DNA of 13,081 nt from JBHJGM01 sp964405825 (lineage in GTDB: Bacteria > Verrucomicrobiota > Verrucomicrobiia > Opitutales > JBHJGM01): NCBI GenBank assembly GCA_964405825.1, contig CAYOPI010000082.1, positions 1-13,081 of the forward strand, written 5' to 3'. Of this stretch, positions 1 to 9,252 are shown piece after piece. The stretch's first letter is position 1. Every line of letters begins with the position of its first letter. The position numbers were made by a program, and so were the translations under genes. Below the pieces are notes generated by a model. That model ran no database searches. It saw nothing but the letters and a program-made list of their open reading frames with translations, and was not told the DNA's origin.

Positions 1-2382
<2,382 letters not shown>

Positions 2383-2463
2383 TTAGGAAAGTTTTTTTCT
2401 GTTTCGCTCTGGTTTGAACAGAAGGGATCTGAGGAAGGGTTTCTTCACAGAAGGACGCAGAGG
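2383..2463 (-). other. gyrB-gyrA intergenic spacer with hairpin
   Basis: This is the non-coding spacer between the inferred gyrB stop and the gyrA start. It is noticeably more AT-rich than the flanking genes. It holds a perfect 7-bp inverted repeat, TTCTGTT (2397-2403) and AACAGAA (2417-2423), with a 13-nt loop, placed just before the gyrA start. The gyrA-distal half resembles an interspersed repeat, listed separately. No ribosome binding site is visible. Whether the hairpin acts as an attenuator, a processing site or nothing cannot be decided from sequence. Confidence 0.5.
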
Positions 2464-2470
2464 TCACAGC
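2441..2470. repeat. Possible copy of an interspersed 'cacagaaggacgcagagg' repeat
   Basis: The stretch reads as short A/G-rich phrases (CACAGAAGGA, CGCAGAGGTC) of the kind that recurs in intergenic DNA of many environmental bacteria, including Verrucomicrobia. When translated it gives spurious peptides such as 'HRRTQRSQR', as it does here on the plus strand. Only one copy is in the window, so its repetitive nature is an inference from memory of such sequences and is not shown here. It overlaps the last few codons and stop inferred for gyrB. Confidence 0.35.
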
Positions 2471-2547
2471 GCGGGTCCGGCAATCAGGTCAGCGCGCTCG
2501 ATCTTATCGAATTGAAGGTCCTTGTCCCGGAGGTGAACGTGTTGCTG
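2464..2547 (-). CDS. gyrB: Probable last codons of gyrB, beyond the assembly gap
   Basis: Past the N run, one minus-strand frame stays open for 27 codons to a TGA at 2466-2464. It begins 'QQHVHLRDKDLQ' and ends 'DLIAGPAL'. GyrB proteins finish with 'EPRRxFIExHA...NLD', so 'QQHV...' would fit directly after the missing 'EPRRxFI'. The frame has GC-rich third positions. A second frame (stop at 2486-2484) is also GC-rich at third positions and cannot be excluded. The frame joined mechanically across 100 Ns (stop at 2506-2504) has AT-rich third positions and looks wrong. If this assignment is right, the true gap length is a multiple of three, and the tail is about 15-20 residues longer than in E. 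coli. Confidence 0.4.
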   Translation of the reverse strand, partial: QQHVHLRDKDLQFDKIERADLIAGPAL

Positions 2548-2548
2548 T

Positions 2549-2648
2549 NNNNNNNNNNNNNNNNNNNNNNNNNNNNNNNNNNNNNNNNNNNNNNNNNNNN
2601 NNNNNNNNNNNNNNNNNNNNNNNNNNNNNNNNNNNNNNNNNNNNNNNN
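2549..2648. other. Assembly gap, 100 N, inside gyrB
   Basis: There are exactly 100 consecutive N, a conventional placeholder for a scaffold gap of unknown size. It falls in the 3' part of gyrB. The conserved GyrB segment 'QRYKGLGEMN...EPRR' is missing from both sides, and it needs roughly 95-110 codons. The real gap is therefore probably about 300 nt or more, not 100. Confidence 0.95.
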
Positions 2649-4807
2649 TTCTTCATCTCGTTGAGGATTTTGGTCATCTGGGCGGCCTCGAAGATTTCGT
2701 GAATGCCGATGCGCTCCTGCACGCTGTGGCCGTTCTCATCCTTGGCCTCGCGGATGACCGAATCCACGAAGAGGTCTTCAGTGATCTTTTGATCGACGTA
2801 GAAACGCGAGCGGGCATCGTCGTCGACCAGGTACTCGAAGCGCTCCTTGTTGCCGGTGCGGATGCGCGCCACGTATTTGGGAAGTCGATACGTGTCACTC
2901 TCGTGCTGGTCGAGGTAGGCGTGCAGGTTGCAGCCGTAGCGCGTGACCCCGCGCCCGAGTTGCTCCAGGCGCGAAAGCGCTTCGACGATCTGGTCGACCT
3001 TGGTGCTGGTGAAGGTGTGGCCGTCGCGCGTTCGTTTAAGCAGGACGTCCTCCGAGCCCAGTTCGAGCAGGATGCGGTTCATCACCGCGTCGTTTTCGAC
3101 GTACTGCTCGCGCTTGCGGCGCTTGATTTTGTAGAGCGGCGGCTGTGCGATGTAGACGTAGCCCTTCTCGATCAGCGGCCGCATGAAGCGGTAGAAGAAC
3201 GTGAGGTAGAGCGTGGTGATGTGCGAGCCGTCCACGTCCGCGTCGGCCATCAGGATGATCTTGTGGTAGCGCACCTTTTCGGCGTCGAAATGCCCGTCGC
3301 CCTCCGAGCCGATGCCCGTGCCCAGGGCGGTGATCAGCAGCCGGATATTCTTGTTGTTGAGCATCTTGTCCAGGCGGGCCTTCTCCACGTTCAGGGGCTT
3401 GCCAAAGAGCGGGAGGATGGCCTGGTAACGGCGGTCGCGTCCCTGCTTGGCCGAGCCGCCGGCGGAGTCTCCTTCAACGATGTAAATCTCGCACAGGGCG
3501 GGATCCTTTTCGGAGCAGTCGGCCAGGTTGCCGGGCAGACCGCCGCTGCCCAGCGCGCTCTTGCGCACGGTTTCGCGGGCCTTGCGGGCGGCCTCGCGGG
3601 CGCGCGCGGCGTTGAGGCACTTGTCGATGACGCGCTTGGCCAGGCCCTGGGTCGTCTCAAAGGCCATCTTGAGGTTGTCGCCGACGATTTTTTGCACGAT
3701 GCCGTCAACTTCACGGTTCGAGAGCTTGGTCTTGGTCTGACCCTCGAAGCGCGGCTCGGGCACCTTGACCGAGATGACCGCCGTCAGGCCCTCGCGCACG
3801 TCGTCGCCGGAGATGCCCGGGTCCTTGTCCTTGATCAGGTTGTTGGCCTTGCCGTAGTTGTTGACCGCGCGTGTCAGCGCCGTGCGGAAGCCCGAAAGGT
3901 GGGTGCCGCCCTCGATGTTGAAGATCGAATTGGCGTAGGCGTAAATCTGGTCGTTGTAGCTGTCGTTGTACTGCATCGACACATCGACCAGAATCCTCGC
4001 GTCGCTGCCGTCCTCGCTTTCGGACTCGCCTGAGAAGGTGATCGGCTTGGCGTGGATGGGCTGCTTGTTGCGGTTGAGGAACATCACGAACTCCTCGATC
4101 CCGTTGTCGAAGCGGAATTTCTCCTCCTTGCTGGCGCGGTCGTCCTTGAGGTAAATTTCCACGCCGGGGTTGAGGAAGGCCAGCTCGCGCAGGCGCTTGG
4201 CCAGGATGTCCCACTTGAACTCGCGAGTGGTCAGAAAGATCTCCGGGTCGGGCAGGAAAGTGATCTTGGTGCCGGTCTTCCTGGTCTCGCCGATCTCCTT
4301 CATCTTCTGCGTGGTTTTGCCACGGGAGAACTGCATGTGATAGATTTTGCCTTCGCGGCGAACCTCCGCCTCGAAGTGCTCGGAGACTGCATTGACGCAC
4401 TTGGCCCCAACGCCATGAAGTCCGCCCGAGACCTGGTAGGCACCCTTGCCGAACTTGCCGCCGGCGTGCAGGTTGGTCAGCACAAGTTCCAGCGCGGGGA
4501 TCTTGTACTTGGGGTGGATGTCCACGGGGATGCCGCGCCCGTCGTCCTCGACCGAGCAGGAGCCGTCCAGGTGAATGGCCACGTTGATGGTCCTGGCGTA
4601 GCCGGCCAGCGCCTCGTCCACGGCGTTGTCCACCAGCTCAAAAACACAGTGATGCAACCCCCTCTCGTTGGTGTCCCCAATGTACATATCGGGGCGCTTT
4701 CGCACCCCTTCTAGACCCTCGAGCTTCTGAATTTTCGACGCGTTGTAGTTCTCTGCCCCCGCCTTGGGATTTCTGGAGCCGTTTCTTCCGTTGGAATCAG
4801 TTGACAT
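2649..4807 (-). CDS. gyrB: DNA gyrase subunit B (interrupted by assembly gap)
   Basis: This is the ATPase subunit of DNA gyrase, partner of GyrA. 719 residues are readable from the ATG at 4807 to the gap. Domains in order: GHKL ATPase with 'ELVDNAVDEALAG' (Asn61, equivalent to E. coli Asn46), 'DDGRGIP' at 88-94 and 'GGLHGVGAK' at 128-136; transducer with 'QTKTKL' at 357-362; TOPRIM with 'VEGDSAGGSAKQGR' (Glu445) and 'ADADVDGSH' (Asp522, Asp524). A long insert follows from about residue 565, of the type found after TOPRIM in many Gram-negative GyrBs. The essential 'QRYKGLGEMN' and 'EPRR' motifs should lie in the gap. The motif 'PLFGK' carries Phe468 where E. coli has Lys447. It is the first gene of a gyrB-gyrA unit, divergent from rrf2, with no Shine-Dalgarno motif before the start. 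Confidence 0.96.
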
Positions 4808-4936
4808 AGAGTAAGTTACAAGTGGCTTTCCCTGCCTCGGTGAAAGGGAAGATCATGGCGGAAACGGGGAGCTAACTCAACGGAAATCTCGCTCCGAAGG
4901 TAGACAACAAAAGGTATCTTGAGTTACTAACCTACC
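4808..4936. promoter_or_regulatory. Divergent gyrB / rrf2 control region with inverted repeats
   Basis: These 129 bp must hold promoters for both directions. A perfect 8-bp inverted repeat, TAACTCAA (4873-4880) and TTGAGTTA (4919-4926), flanks 38 bp. The right half merges with a short palindrome, GTTACTAAC (4924-4932), ending 4 bp before the rrf2 ATG. This could be an operator for the Rrf2 protein (autoregulation) and might also affect gyrB. On the gyrB side, TTCCCT (4828-4833) and AGGGAA (4845-4850) could form a 6-bp hairpin in the gyrB leader. The best -10-like match for rrf2 is TATCTT (4915-4920), but no good -35 accompanies it, so I do not call promoters precisely. Confidence 0.5.
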
Positions 4937-5350
4937 ATGAAGATCTCGCTCAAGGTAGAGTACGCCTGCCGTGTGCTGACCCAGTTGGCCCGTCGTTACG
5001 GTGCCACCCAGCTCTCGCACATCGACGACCTGGCCTCCGTTGAATCCGTCCCGGCCAACTACCTCGTGCAAATCCTCAACGAACTGCGCAACGGCGGCCT
5101 GTTGATGAGCCGCCGCGGCAAACAGGGCGGTTATGCCCTGGCGCGGCCCCCCGGCGAGATCACCCTGCTGCAAATCGTGCAGGTGGTCGACGCCGACATG
5201 CTGGAGGAGCGCAGCGGGTCCCAGGGCGAGTCCGGTCAGACGGTCAACGACGTCTGGGCGCGCATTGGCCGCACCTTTGAGAGCGAAATGAAGGCCATCA
5301 CCCTGGAGGACATGCTTCCGAAGGGCTCGGCCAACATGTACTACATCTGA
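4937..5350 (+). CDS. Rrf2-family transcriptional regulator without Fe-S cysteines
   Basis: This is a 137-residue winged-helix DNA-binding protein of the Rrf2 family (relatives: IscR, NsrR, CymR). Evidence: the N-terminal 'KVEYACRVL' helix, the recognition region 'VPANYLVQILNELRNGGLL' (about 38-56), and the wing 'SRRGKQGGYALARP' (about 58-71). In IscR and NsrR three cysteines in the region after the wing bind a 2Fe-2S or 4Fe-4S cluster. Here that segment reads 'EERSGSQGESGQ', and the only cysteine in the protein is Cys11 in the first helix. It therefore probably senses something else, or acts through a partner as CymR does. The start is set by family length. Inverted repeats just upstream suggest autoregulation. 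It is probably co-transcribed with the exported protein downstream. The target genes are unknown. Confidence 0.9.
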   Translation: MKISLKVEYACRVLTQLARRYGATQLSHIDDLASVESVPANYLVQILNELRNGGLLMSRRGKQGGYALARPPGEITLLQIVQVVDADMLEERSGSQGESGQTVNDVWARIGRTFESEMKAITLEDMLPKGSANMYYI

Positions 5351-5397
5351 CCGCCCGGGCTTGTCTCGCGGGCGCCTCGGTGTCAAAGCAGTTGGGC

Positions 5398-6567
5398 ATG
5401 AGACTGACCCTTGTTCTGTCGGTGGCGGCAACCTTGCTGATGTCGCCCGCGCTGTCGGCCAAGCCACGCATCCTCTACCTTTACGGCGACGTGGCAGCCG
5501 ATGGCTCAACGCCTTCGGGTGAACAGCCGCCGTTTCACCAGATGCGCCTCAACGACAACGGCAACCGCGGAATGACGCAGTTTCGCGAGGCGATCGAGGC
5601 GGCCGGCTTCGACATACGCGAAGCTTACGACGCCGAGGTCACCATCGACGCCGACCTGCTCGAGCCGTTGAGCGTATTGGTCCTCGCCTCCAACCAGCGG
5701 CGCTTCACCGCTGATGAAGCCGCCGCGCTCGAGCGCTGGGTCAAAGGCGGTGGGGGCGTCATCGCGTGGTCCGACAGCGCCTTCGGCGGGCATTTTCGCG
5801 AAGTCGGCATCGGCAACACTGCCGGGCGGGACTCCGACAATGACCTGATGGAGCAGTTTGGCATGTATTTCATGACCGACAACGGCGCGGGAAATTACCT
5901 CATCGTCGAGTACACCGAGGACCACTTCCTGAACGCCGGCAACAAGGACGGCGGCGTGCGGTTTCGCGGGGAAGGTGTCAGCCCGGTGCGGGTCAACGAA
6001 CCGGCCCGGATGCTGGCGCCGCTGCAGCACGGCGGGCTGGGCGGGGGCCTTCGCCTGAACCGTGTCGACGGAAAGCTTGACCCCGCCCGTGACGCGGCTC
6101 TGGCGGTGGCAGAGGTGGGGCAGGGGCGTGTCGTCGGCGTCTTTGACCGCAACCTTTTCTGGAACGCCGGCGAAGGCACGCGCCTGAGCCATTCCGACAA
6201 CCGCGAGTTTACCCAGCGCCTGATGCTCTGGGCTGCCGGAATTGAGGACGAGAGCAAGGTCGAACGGGTCAGCCTGGCCGCCGGCAAGAACCTCCCGCCC
6301 AGGAGCGAGGCCAAGGCCGAGATTCTTTCCGGCGGCCAGGCCATTGAACTGGTCGCCACGGTGAGCGACGACGACACTGATGGCCTGGAACCCGAGGTCT
6401 CCTGGCAGGTGCAGCGCAGTCCGGGCGGACACTCCTTCGAGAACGACAACCCAAACGGGCCGCGGATCCGCCTCAATGTCACCGAATCCGGCAGCTATCG
6501 GATCATCGGAATCATCCGCGACGGCGAGTACGTCCTGCGTCACCGCCTGGATGTGACCGTGCCCTGA
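5398..6567 (+). CDS. Exported protein with ThuA/GATase-like domain and PKD-like C-terminus
   Basis: The family is not certain. From the ATG at 5398 the product is 389 residues with a clear signal peptide: Met-Arg-Leu, a hydrophobic core, then 'SPALSA' with cleavage expected after about residue 21. A GTG at 5380 would add six residues before the signal and seems less natural. Residues 24-280 look like a Rossmann/flavodoxin-type GATase fold of the ThuA or DUF4350 kind: 'RILYLYGDV', then 'LSVLVLASNQ', then 'LERWVKGGGGVIAWSDSA', and 'GQGRVVGVFDRNLFW' near the end. Residues 298-389 read as a PKD/Ig-like beta-sandwich ('ATVSDDDTDG', 'SGSYRIIGIIRDGEY'). Such proteins act in the periplasm or at the cell surface, often near carbohydrate genes. 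No catalytic residue can be assigned. It lies 47 nt after rrf2 and ends 33 nt before a strong terminator hairpin. Confidence 0.75.
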   Translation: MRLTLVLSVAATLLMSPALSAKPRILYLYGDVAADGSTPSGEQPPFHQMRLNDNGNRGMTQFREAIEAAGFDIREAYDAEVTIDADLLEPLSVLVLASNQRRFTADEAAALERWVKGGGGVIAWSDSAFGGHFREVGIGNTAGRDSDNDLMEQFGMYFMTDNGAGNYLIVEYTEDHFLNAGNKDGGVRFRGEGVSPVRVNEPARMLAPLQHGGLGGGLRLNRVDGKLDPARDAALAVAEVGQGRVVGVFDRNLFWNAGEGTRLSHSDNREFTQRLMLWAAGIEDESKVERVSLAAGKNLPPRSEAKAEILSGGQAIELVATVSDDDTDGLEPEVSWQVQRSPGGHSFENDNPNGPRIRLNVTESGSYRIIGIIRDGEYVLRHRLDVTVP

Positions 6568-6600
6568 GCCACTCGCTCGAACATGCTTTGTGCAAACAGC

Positions 6601-6632
6601 GCGGCCCCGGTTCACCTTGAGACCGGGGCCGC
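6601..6632 (+). terminator. Strong hairpin terminator after the exported-protein gene
   Basis: A perfect 11-bp GC-rich stem, GCGGCCCCGGT (6601-6611) and ACCGGGGCCGC (6622-6632), has a 10-nt loop. Only TT and scattered Ts follow, so it is strong in stem but weak in U-tract. It is placed 33 nt after the stop of the upstream gene, as expected for the end of the rrf2 transcription unit. Confidence 0.75.
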
Positions 6633-6954
6633 TTGCCTTAACTGTCTCGAAGCAAAGCTCACACCTGGGATCGAGGCTGAGACCGGTTCCGAGAAAAGGA
6701 TGCGTGCGCGAATCGCCTGTTGCGCTTCAGGAAAGATGGTGTTGTCGCCGGCTGTCGTCGGGAGGATGTGTGATGAAGTGAAACTGGCCGACTGTCCGCG
6801 TAGGATGAAATTGAGTGCACCCGTCGTCAACACTTCGGGTCAGTTTTTTGGTGTTGATGCATGAAAGTGTCGGTTCGTGGGGGATGGGGGTCGATGCCGG
6901 GCCGGGTCGAGGTTGAGACTTGAGGCCGGTGACGGCGCCCGGCTTGATGAGCAA
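6633..6954. other. Long intergenic leader upstream of the MFS gene
   Basis: About 320 bp separate the terminator from the preferred MFS start. I see no convincing gene. A second terminator-like element lies here: ACCCG (6819-6823) and CGGGT (6836-6840) followed by six Ts (6844-6849). Overlapping it, TCAACAC (6827-6833) can pair instead with GTGTTGA (6851-6857). The two pairings are mutually exclusive, the geometry of an attenuator or structured leader, but the stems are short. Two similar phrases occur at about 6670 (TCGAGGCTGAGACCGGT) and about 6906 (TCGAGGTTGAGACTTGAGGC). A minus-strand open frame of 73 codons (6612-6833) overlaps the terminator and lacks the GC-rich third positions of real genes here. 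Confidence 0.4.
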
Positions 6955-8439
6955 ATGACAACCCCTGAGGCCGGCAATGCCAACTCCGCCATCCATTCCG
7001 GGCGCCTCTTTCTGGCCTCGTGCATGGCGCTGATCGCGACCTCGGTGGCGTTCGCTACGGTCACCGGTTCGCTCAACGCGCTCAAAATCGCCTTCAACCT
7101 GACCAACGCCGAGGTCGGGCAGATCGGCGGGGTGACGCTCTGGGGCTTCGCCATCTCCATCGTCATCTTCGGGCCGCTGGTCGACGTCATGGGGATGAAG
7201 AACCAGTTGCGCGTGTCCTGCGCGCTGCACCTGCTGGGCTCCACCCTGATGATCGTGGCGGTGGACTTCTGGATGCTCTTCGTCGGCGGGCTCTGCATCG
7301 CGCTGGCCAACGGCATCGTCGAGGCCGCCTGCAACCCGCTGGTGGCGACGCTCTACCCTGATCGCAAGACGGCCAAGCTCAACCAGTTTCACGTCTGGTT
7401 TCCCGGTGGCATCGCGATGGGTGCCCTGGCCGGCTACGGGCTGTCTCAAGCCGGCCTGACGGACTTCCGCCTGCTCCTGGCGCTGAACCTGATCCCCGCC
7501 GTGCTCTACGGCCTGCTCATTTTGGGACAGAAGTTTCCCGAGACCGAGCGCGTGCAGCAGGGTGTGAGCGACGCGCAGATGTGGCGGGCAACGTTCACCC
7601 GTCCGCTGTTCTGGATCCTGCTCCTTTGCATGGCGATGACGGCATCGCTGGAGCTGGGGCCGAACCGCTGGATGACCGCGATTCTGGAGTCCGGCGGGCT
7701 GCCCGGCATCCTCATTCTGGCCTACGGGAGCATTCTCATGGCTGTGCTGCGCTATTTTGCCGGGCCGGTGGTCAAGCGGGTGCCGCCGCTGCTCCTGCTG
7801 CTGTTGTCGGCGGTGGTGTCGGGGTTGGGGCTGCTGGCGATCAGCTACTCGGTCTCGCTGGTGGAGGCGGCGCTGGCGGCGACGGTTTTCTATGTGGGCG
7901 TGTGCTATTTTTGGCCAACCATGCTGGGGGTGACCGCCGAACGAATCCCCGACGGCGGCTCGCTGGCCCTGGCGCTGATGGGTGCCTCCGGCATGCTGGT
8001 GGTCGGCGGGGTGACGGTGAATCTGCTGGGAGTGGCGGTGGACAGTCGCGCGGGTGAAGTCCTCCAGGCCGACCACGCCCGCGATGTGGCCCGCACGCTG
8101 AACTTCTTCACCCAGACGCTCGACGACCCGTCCCTGACCAACGGGCTTGACCCGGAGGCGATCGCGGATGCCCGCGCCGATGCGCAGGTGGTCATCGAGC
8201 AGTTCCTGGACGACGGCACGCTCCATCCCAGGGCCGCCTCGGCGCTGCGCTATGTGGTAGCCTTTTTCCCGGACTCCGTCGACGGCGGCAACGCGGAGAC
8301 CCTTCTCAACGAGGCCGAGAATGTCGGCGGCCGCGCCGCCCTGCGCCTGCTCACCCCGCTCTCGGTCATCCTGGTAATCATCTTCGGGCTGCTCTTGGTG
8401 ACGCAGCCCCGACGCCACGAAAAGACAGCGAACGCCTAG
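6955..8439 (+). CDS. MFS transporter, FHS (fucose/glucose permease)-like
   Basis: This is an inner-membrane major facilitator transporter, probably a sugar:proton symporter. From the ATG at 6955 it has 494 residues and about 12 hydrophobic segments, the first near residues 17-38. An in-frame GTG at 6877 would add 26 polar, low-complexity residues and is less likely. The stretch 'NGIVEAACNPLVATLYPD' (119-136) followed by 'LNQFHVWFPGG' (142-152) closely resembles the FHS family (L-fucose, glucose/galactose permeases). The loop between the last two helices is about 100 residues (about 363-463), hydrophilic and Asp/Ala-rich, where most MFS proteins have a short turn. Helix 12 ('PLSVILVIIFGLLLV') follows it. 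The stop abuts the stop of the convergent trmH-like gene. ThuA-like and Gfo/Idh/MocA genes nearby fit a role in sugar uptake. The substrate is unknown. Confidence 0.88.
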   Translation: MTTPEAGNANSAIHSGRLFLASCMALIATSVAFATVTGSLNALKIAFNLTNAEVGQIGGVTLWGFAISIVIFGPLVDVMGMKNQLRVSCALHLLGSTLMIVAVDFWMLFVGGLCIALANGIVEAACNPLVATLYPDRKTAKLNQFHVWFPGGIAMGALAGYGLSQAGLTDFRLLLALNLIPAVLYGLLILGQKFPETERVQQGVSDAQMWRATFTRPLFWILLLCMAMTASLELGPNRWMTAILESGGLPGILILAYGSILMAVLRYFAGPVVKRVPPLLLLLLSAVVSGLGLLAISYSVSLVEAALAATVFYVGVCYFWPTMLGVTAERIPDGGSLALALMGASGMLVVGGVTVNLLGVAVDSRAGEVLQADHARDVARTLNFFTQTLDDPSLTNGLDPEAIADARADAQVVIEQFLDDGTLHPRAASALRYVVAFFPDSVDGGNAETLLNEAENVGGRAALRLLTPLSVILVIIFGLLLVTQPRRHEKTANA

Positions 8440-9213
8440 CTAGCCGGCCCGCGCCCAGGCGGCCAGTTTCTCGACGGCCTTCGGGATGCTGGTTTTGAGC
8501 CACTGCAGGTGGAGGCTGCGGGCTTCGGCTTCGGGCAGGCGCCAGATGTCTTCGGGGAGTTCGTCGCGCAGGCGCTGGGTGATCACCTGCAAGCAGGTCG
8601 CCGTGAAGACGGATAGGTTCAGGCTCTGGGTAAGCCCGCGCATGGGCAGGTGCGTGCGCAGGTCGGCCTCGGCGATGGCGGCGGGGGTCAGCCCCTGCAT
8701 CTCGTTGCCGATGAGCAGCGCGACGGGTTCATCCAGCGGGAGTTCGCCGATGGGCACGCTTGCCTCGCCCGGCACCGTGGCGGCCAGACGGTACCCCTTG
8801 GCCCGAATCGCGCGCAGGCTCTCGGCGGAGAAGGCCTGCAGTTGCGCGCTGGGAAACTCGCCCAGGTCCCGCCGTGAGGCCGAGCGCCGATGGGTGTCCA
8901 GATCGGGGTGGCGGTAGCGATGCAGCGTAACCCACTGGTGCGCGCCGCGGGTCACGTTGTCGGAGACGCGGAAGCGGTTGCACAGTTCGATCAGGTGCAG
9001 GTCCTGCACGCCAAAGGCCTCGCTTGAGCGCACGACGGCGTCGGCGTTGTGGTACTGGTAGATGTCCTCGAGGACGATGGTGAGGTGGCGGGTGCGTCCC
9101 TGCAGCGCCTGGCGAAAACGCGCGCGCCGCTGCTCGGTGATGAGCCCTTCGAGAAAGGCGATGGCCGCTGCCTCGTCGACGCGCTCCGGCGCCTGCTCCC
9201 GTGCCTGCCCCAC
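8440..9213 (-). CDS. TrmH/SpoU-family RNA 2'-O-methyltransferase
   Basis: This is a 257-residue SPOUT (trefoil-knot) methyltransferase, nearest to TrmH, which makes Gm18 in tRNA using S-adenosylmethionine. The three SpoU motifs are visible: motif 1 'HNADAVVRSSEAFGV' (55-69, with catalytic-type Arg62), motif 2 'LLIGNEMQGLT' (167-176, Glu171), and motif 3 'MRGLTQSLNLSV' (191-202, Asn199). The motif 3 form 'QSLNLSV' parallels 'QSLNVSV' in E. coli TrmH. A polar stretch at about 103-125 is an insert relative to E. coli. The start is a GTG at 9213. No ATG is available that preserves the N-terminal helix, and no Shine-Dalgarno motif is seen. It follows the Gfo/Idh/MocA gene by 39 nt on the same strand and is probably in the same transcript. 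The substrate (tRNA or rRNA) is inferred from resemblance only. Confidence 0.9.
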   Translation of the reverse strand: MGQAREQAPERVDEAAAIAFLEGLITEQRRARFRQALQGRTRHLTIVLEDIYQYHNADAVVRSSEAFGVQDLHLIELCNRFRVSDNVTRGAHQWVTLHRYRHPDLDTHRRSASRRDLGEFPSAQLQAFSAESLRAIRAKGYRLAATVPGEASVPIGELPLDEPVALLIGNEMQGLTPAAIAEADLRTHLPMRGLTQSLNLSVFTATCLQVITQRLRDELPEDIWRLPEAEARSLHLQWLKTSIPKAVEKLAAWARAG

Positions 9214-9252
9214 GTCGTTGAGTGTAGTCGGTGCGGGCCGTTCTGCGAAAGC

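Noticed and set aside
2504..2548. gyrB C-terminus in the frame joined across 100 Ns (ending at 2504)
   Set aside because: Gap length is arbitrary, third positions in that frame are AT-rich, and it lacks a family-like tail.
2699..4033. 444-codon plus-strand open frame opposite gyrB
   Set aside because: Antisense to well-conserved gyrB. Its composition mirrors the complementary codons.
5506..6615. 369-codon minus-strand open frame opposite the exported protein
   Set aside because: The plus strand has a signal peptide and coherent domains. The minus frame overlaps the terminator and has none.
6612..6833. 73-codon minus-strand open frame in the MFS leader
   Set aside because: It overlaps the terminator stem and its third positions are not GC-rich like real genes here. 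No recognisable protein. Kept only as a remote possibility.
6727..8418. 563-codon minus-strand open frame opposite the MFS gene
   Set aside because: Rich in His/Gln/Arg with no hydrophobic core. It is a shadow of the transporter, whose helices are clear.
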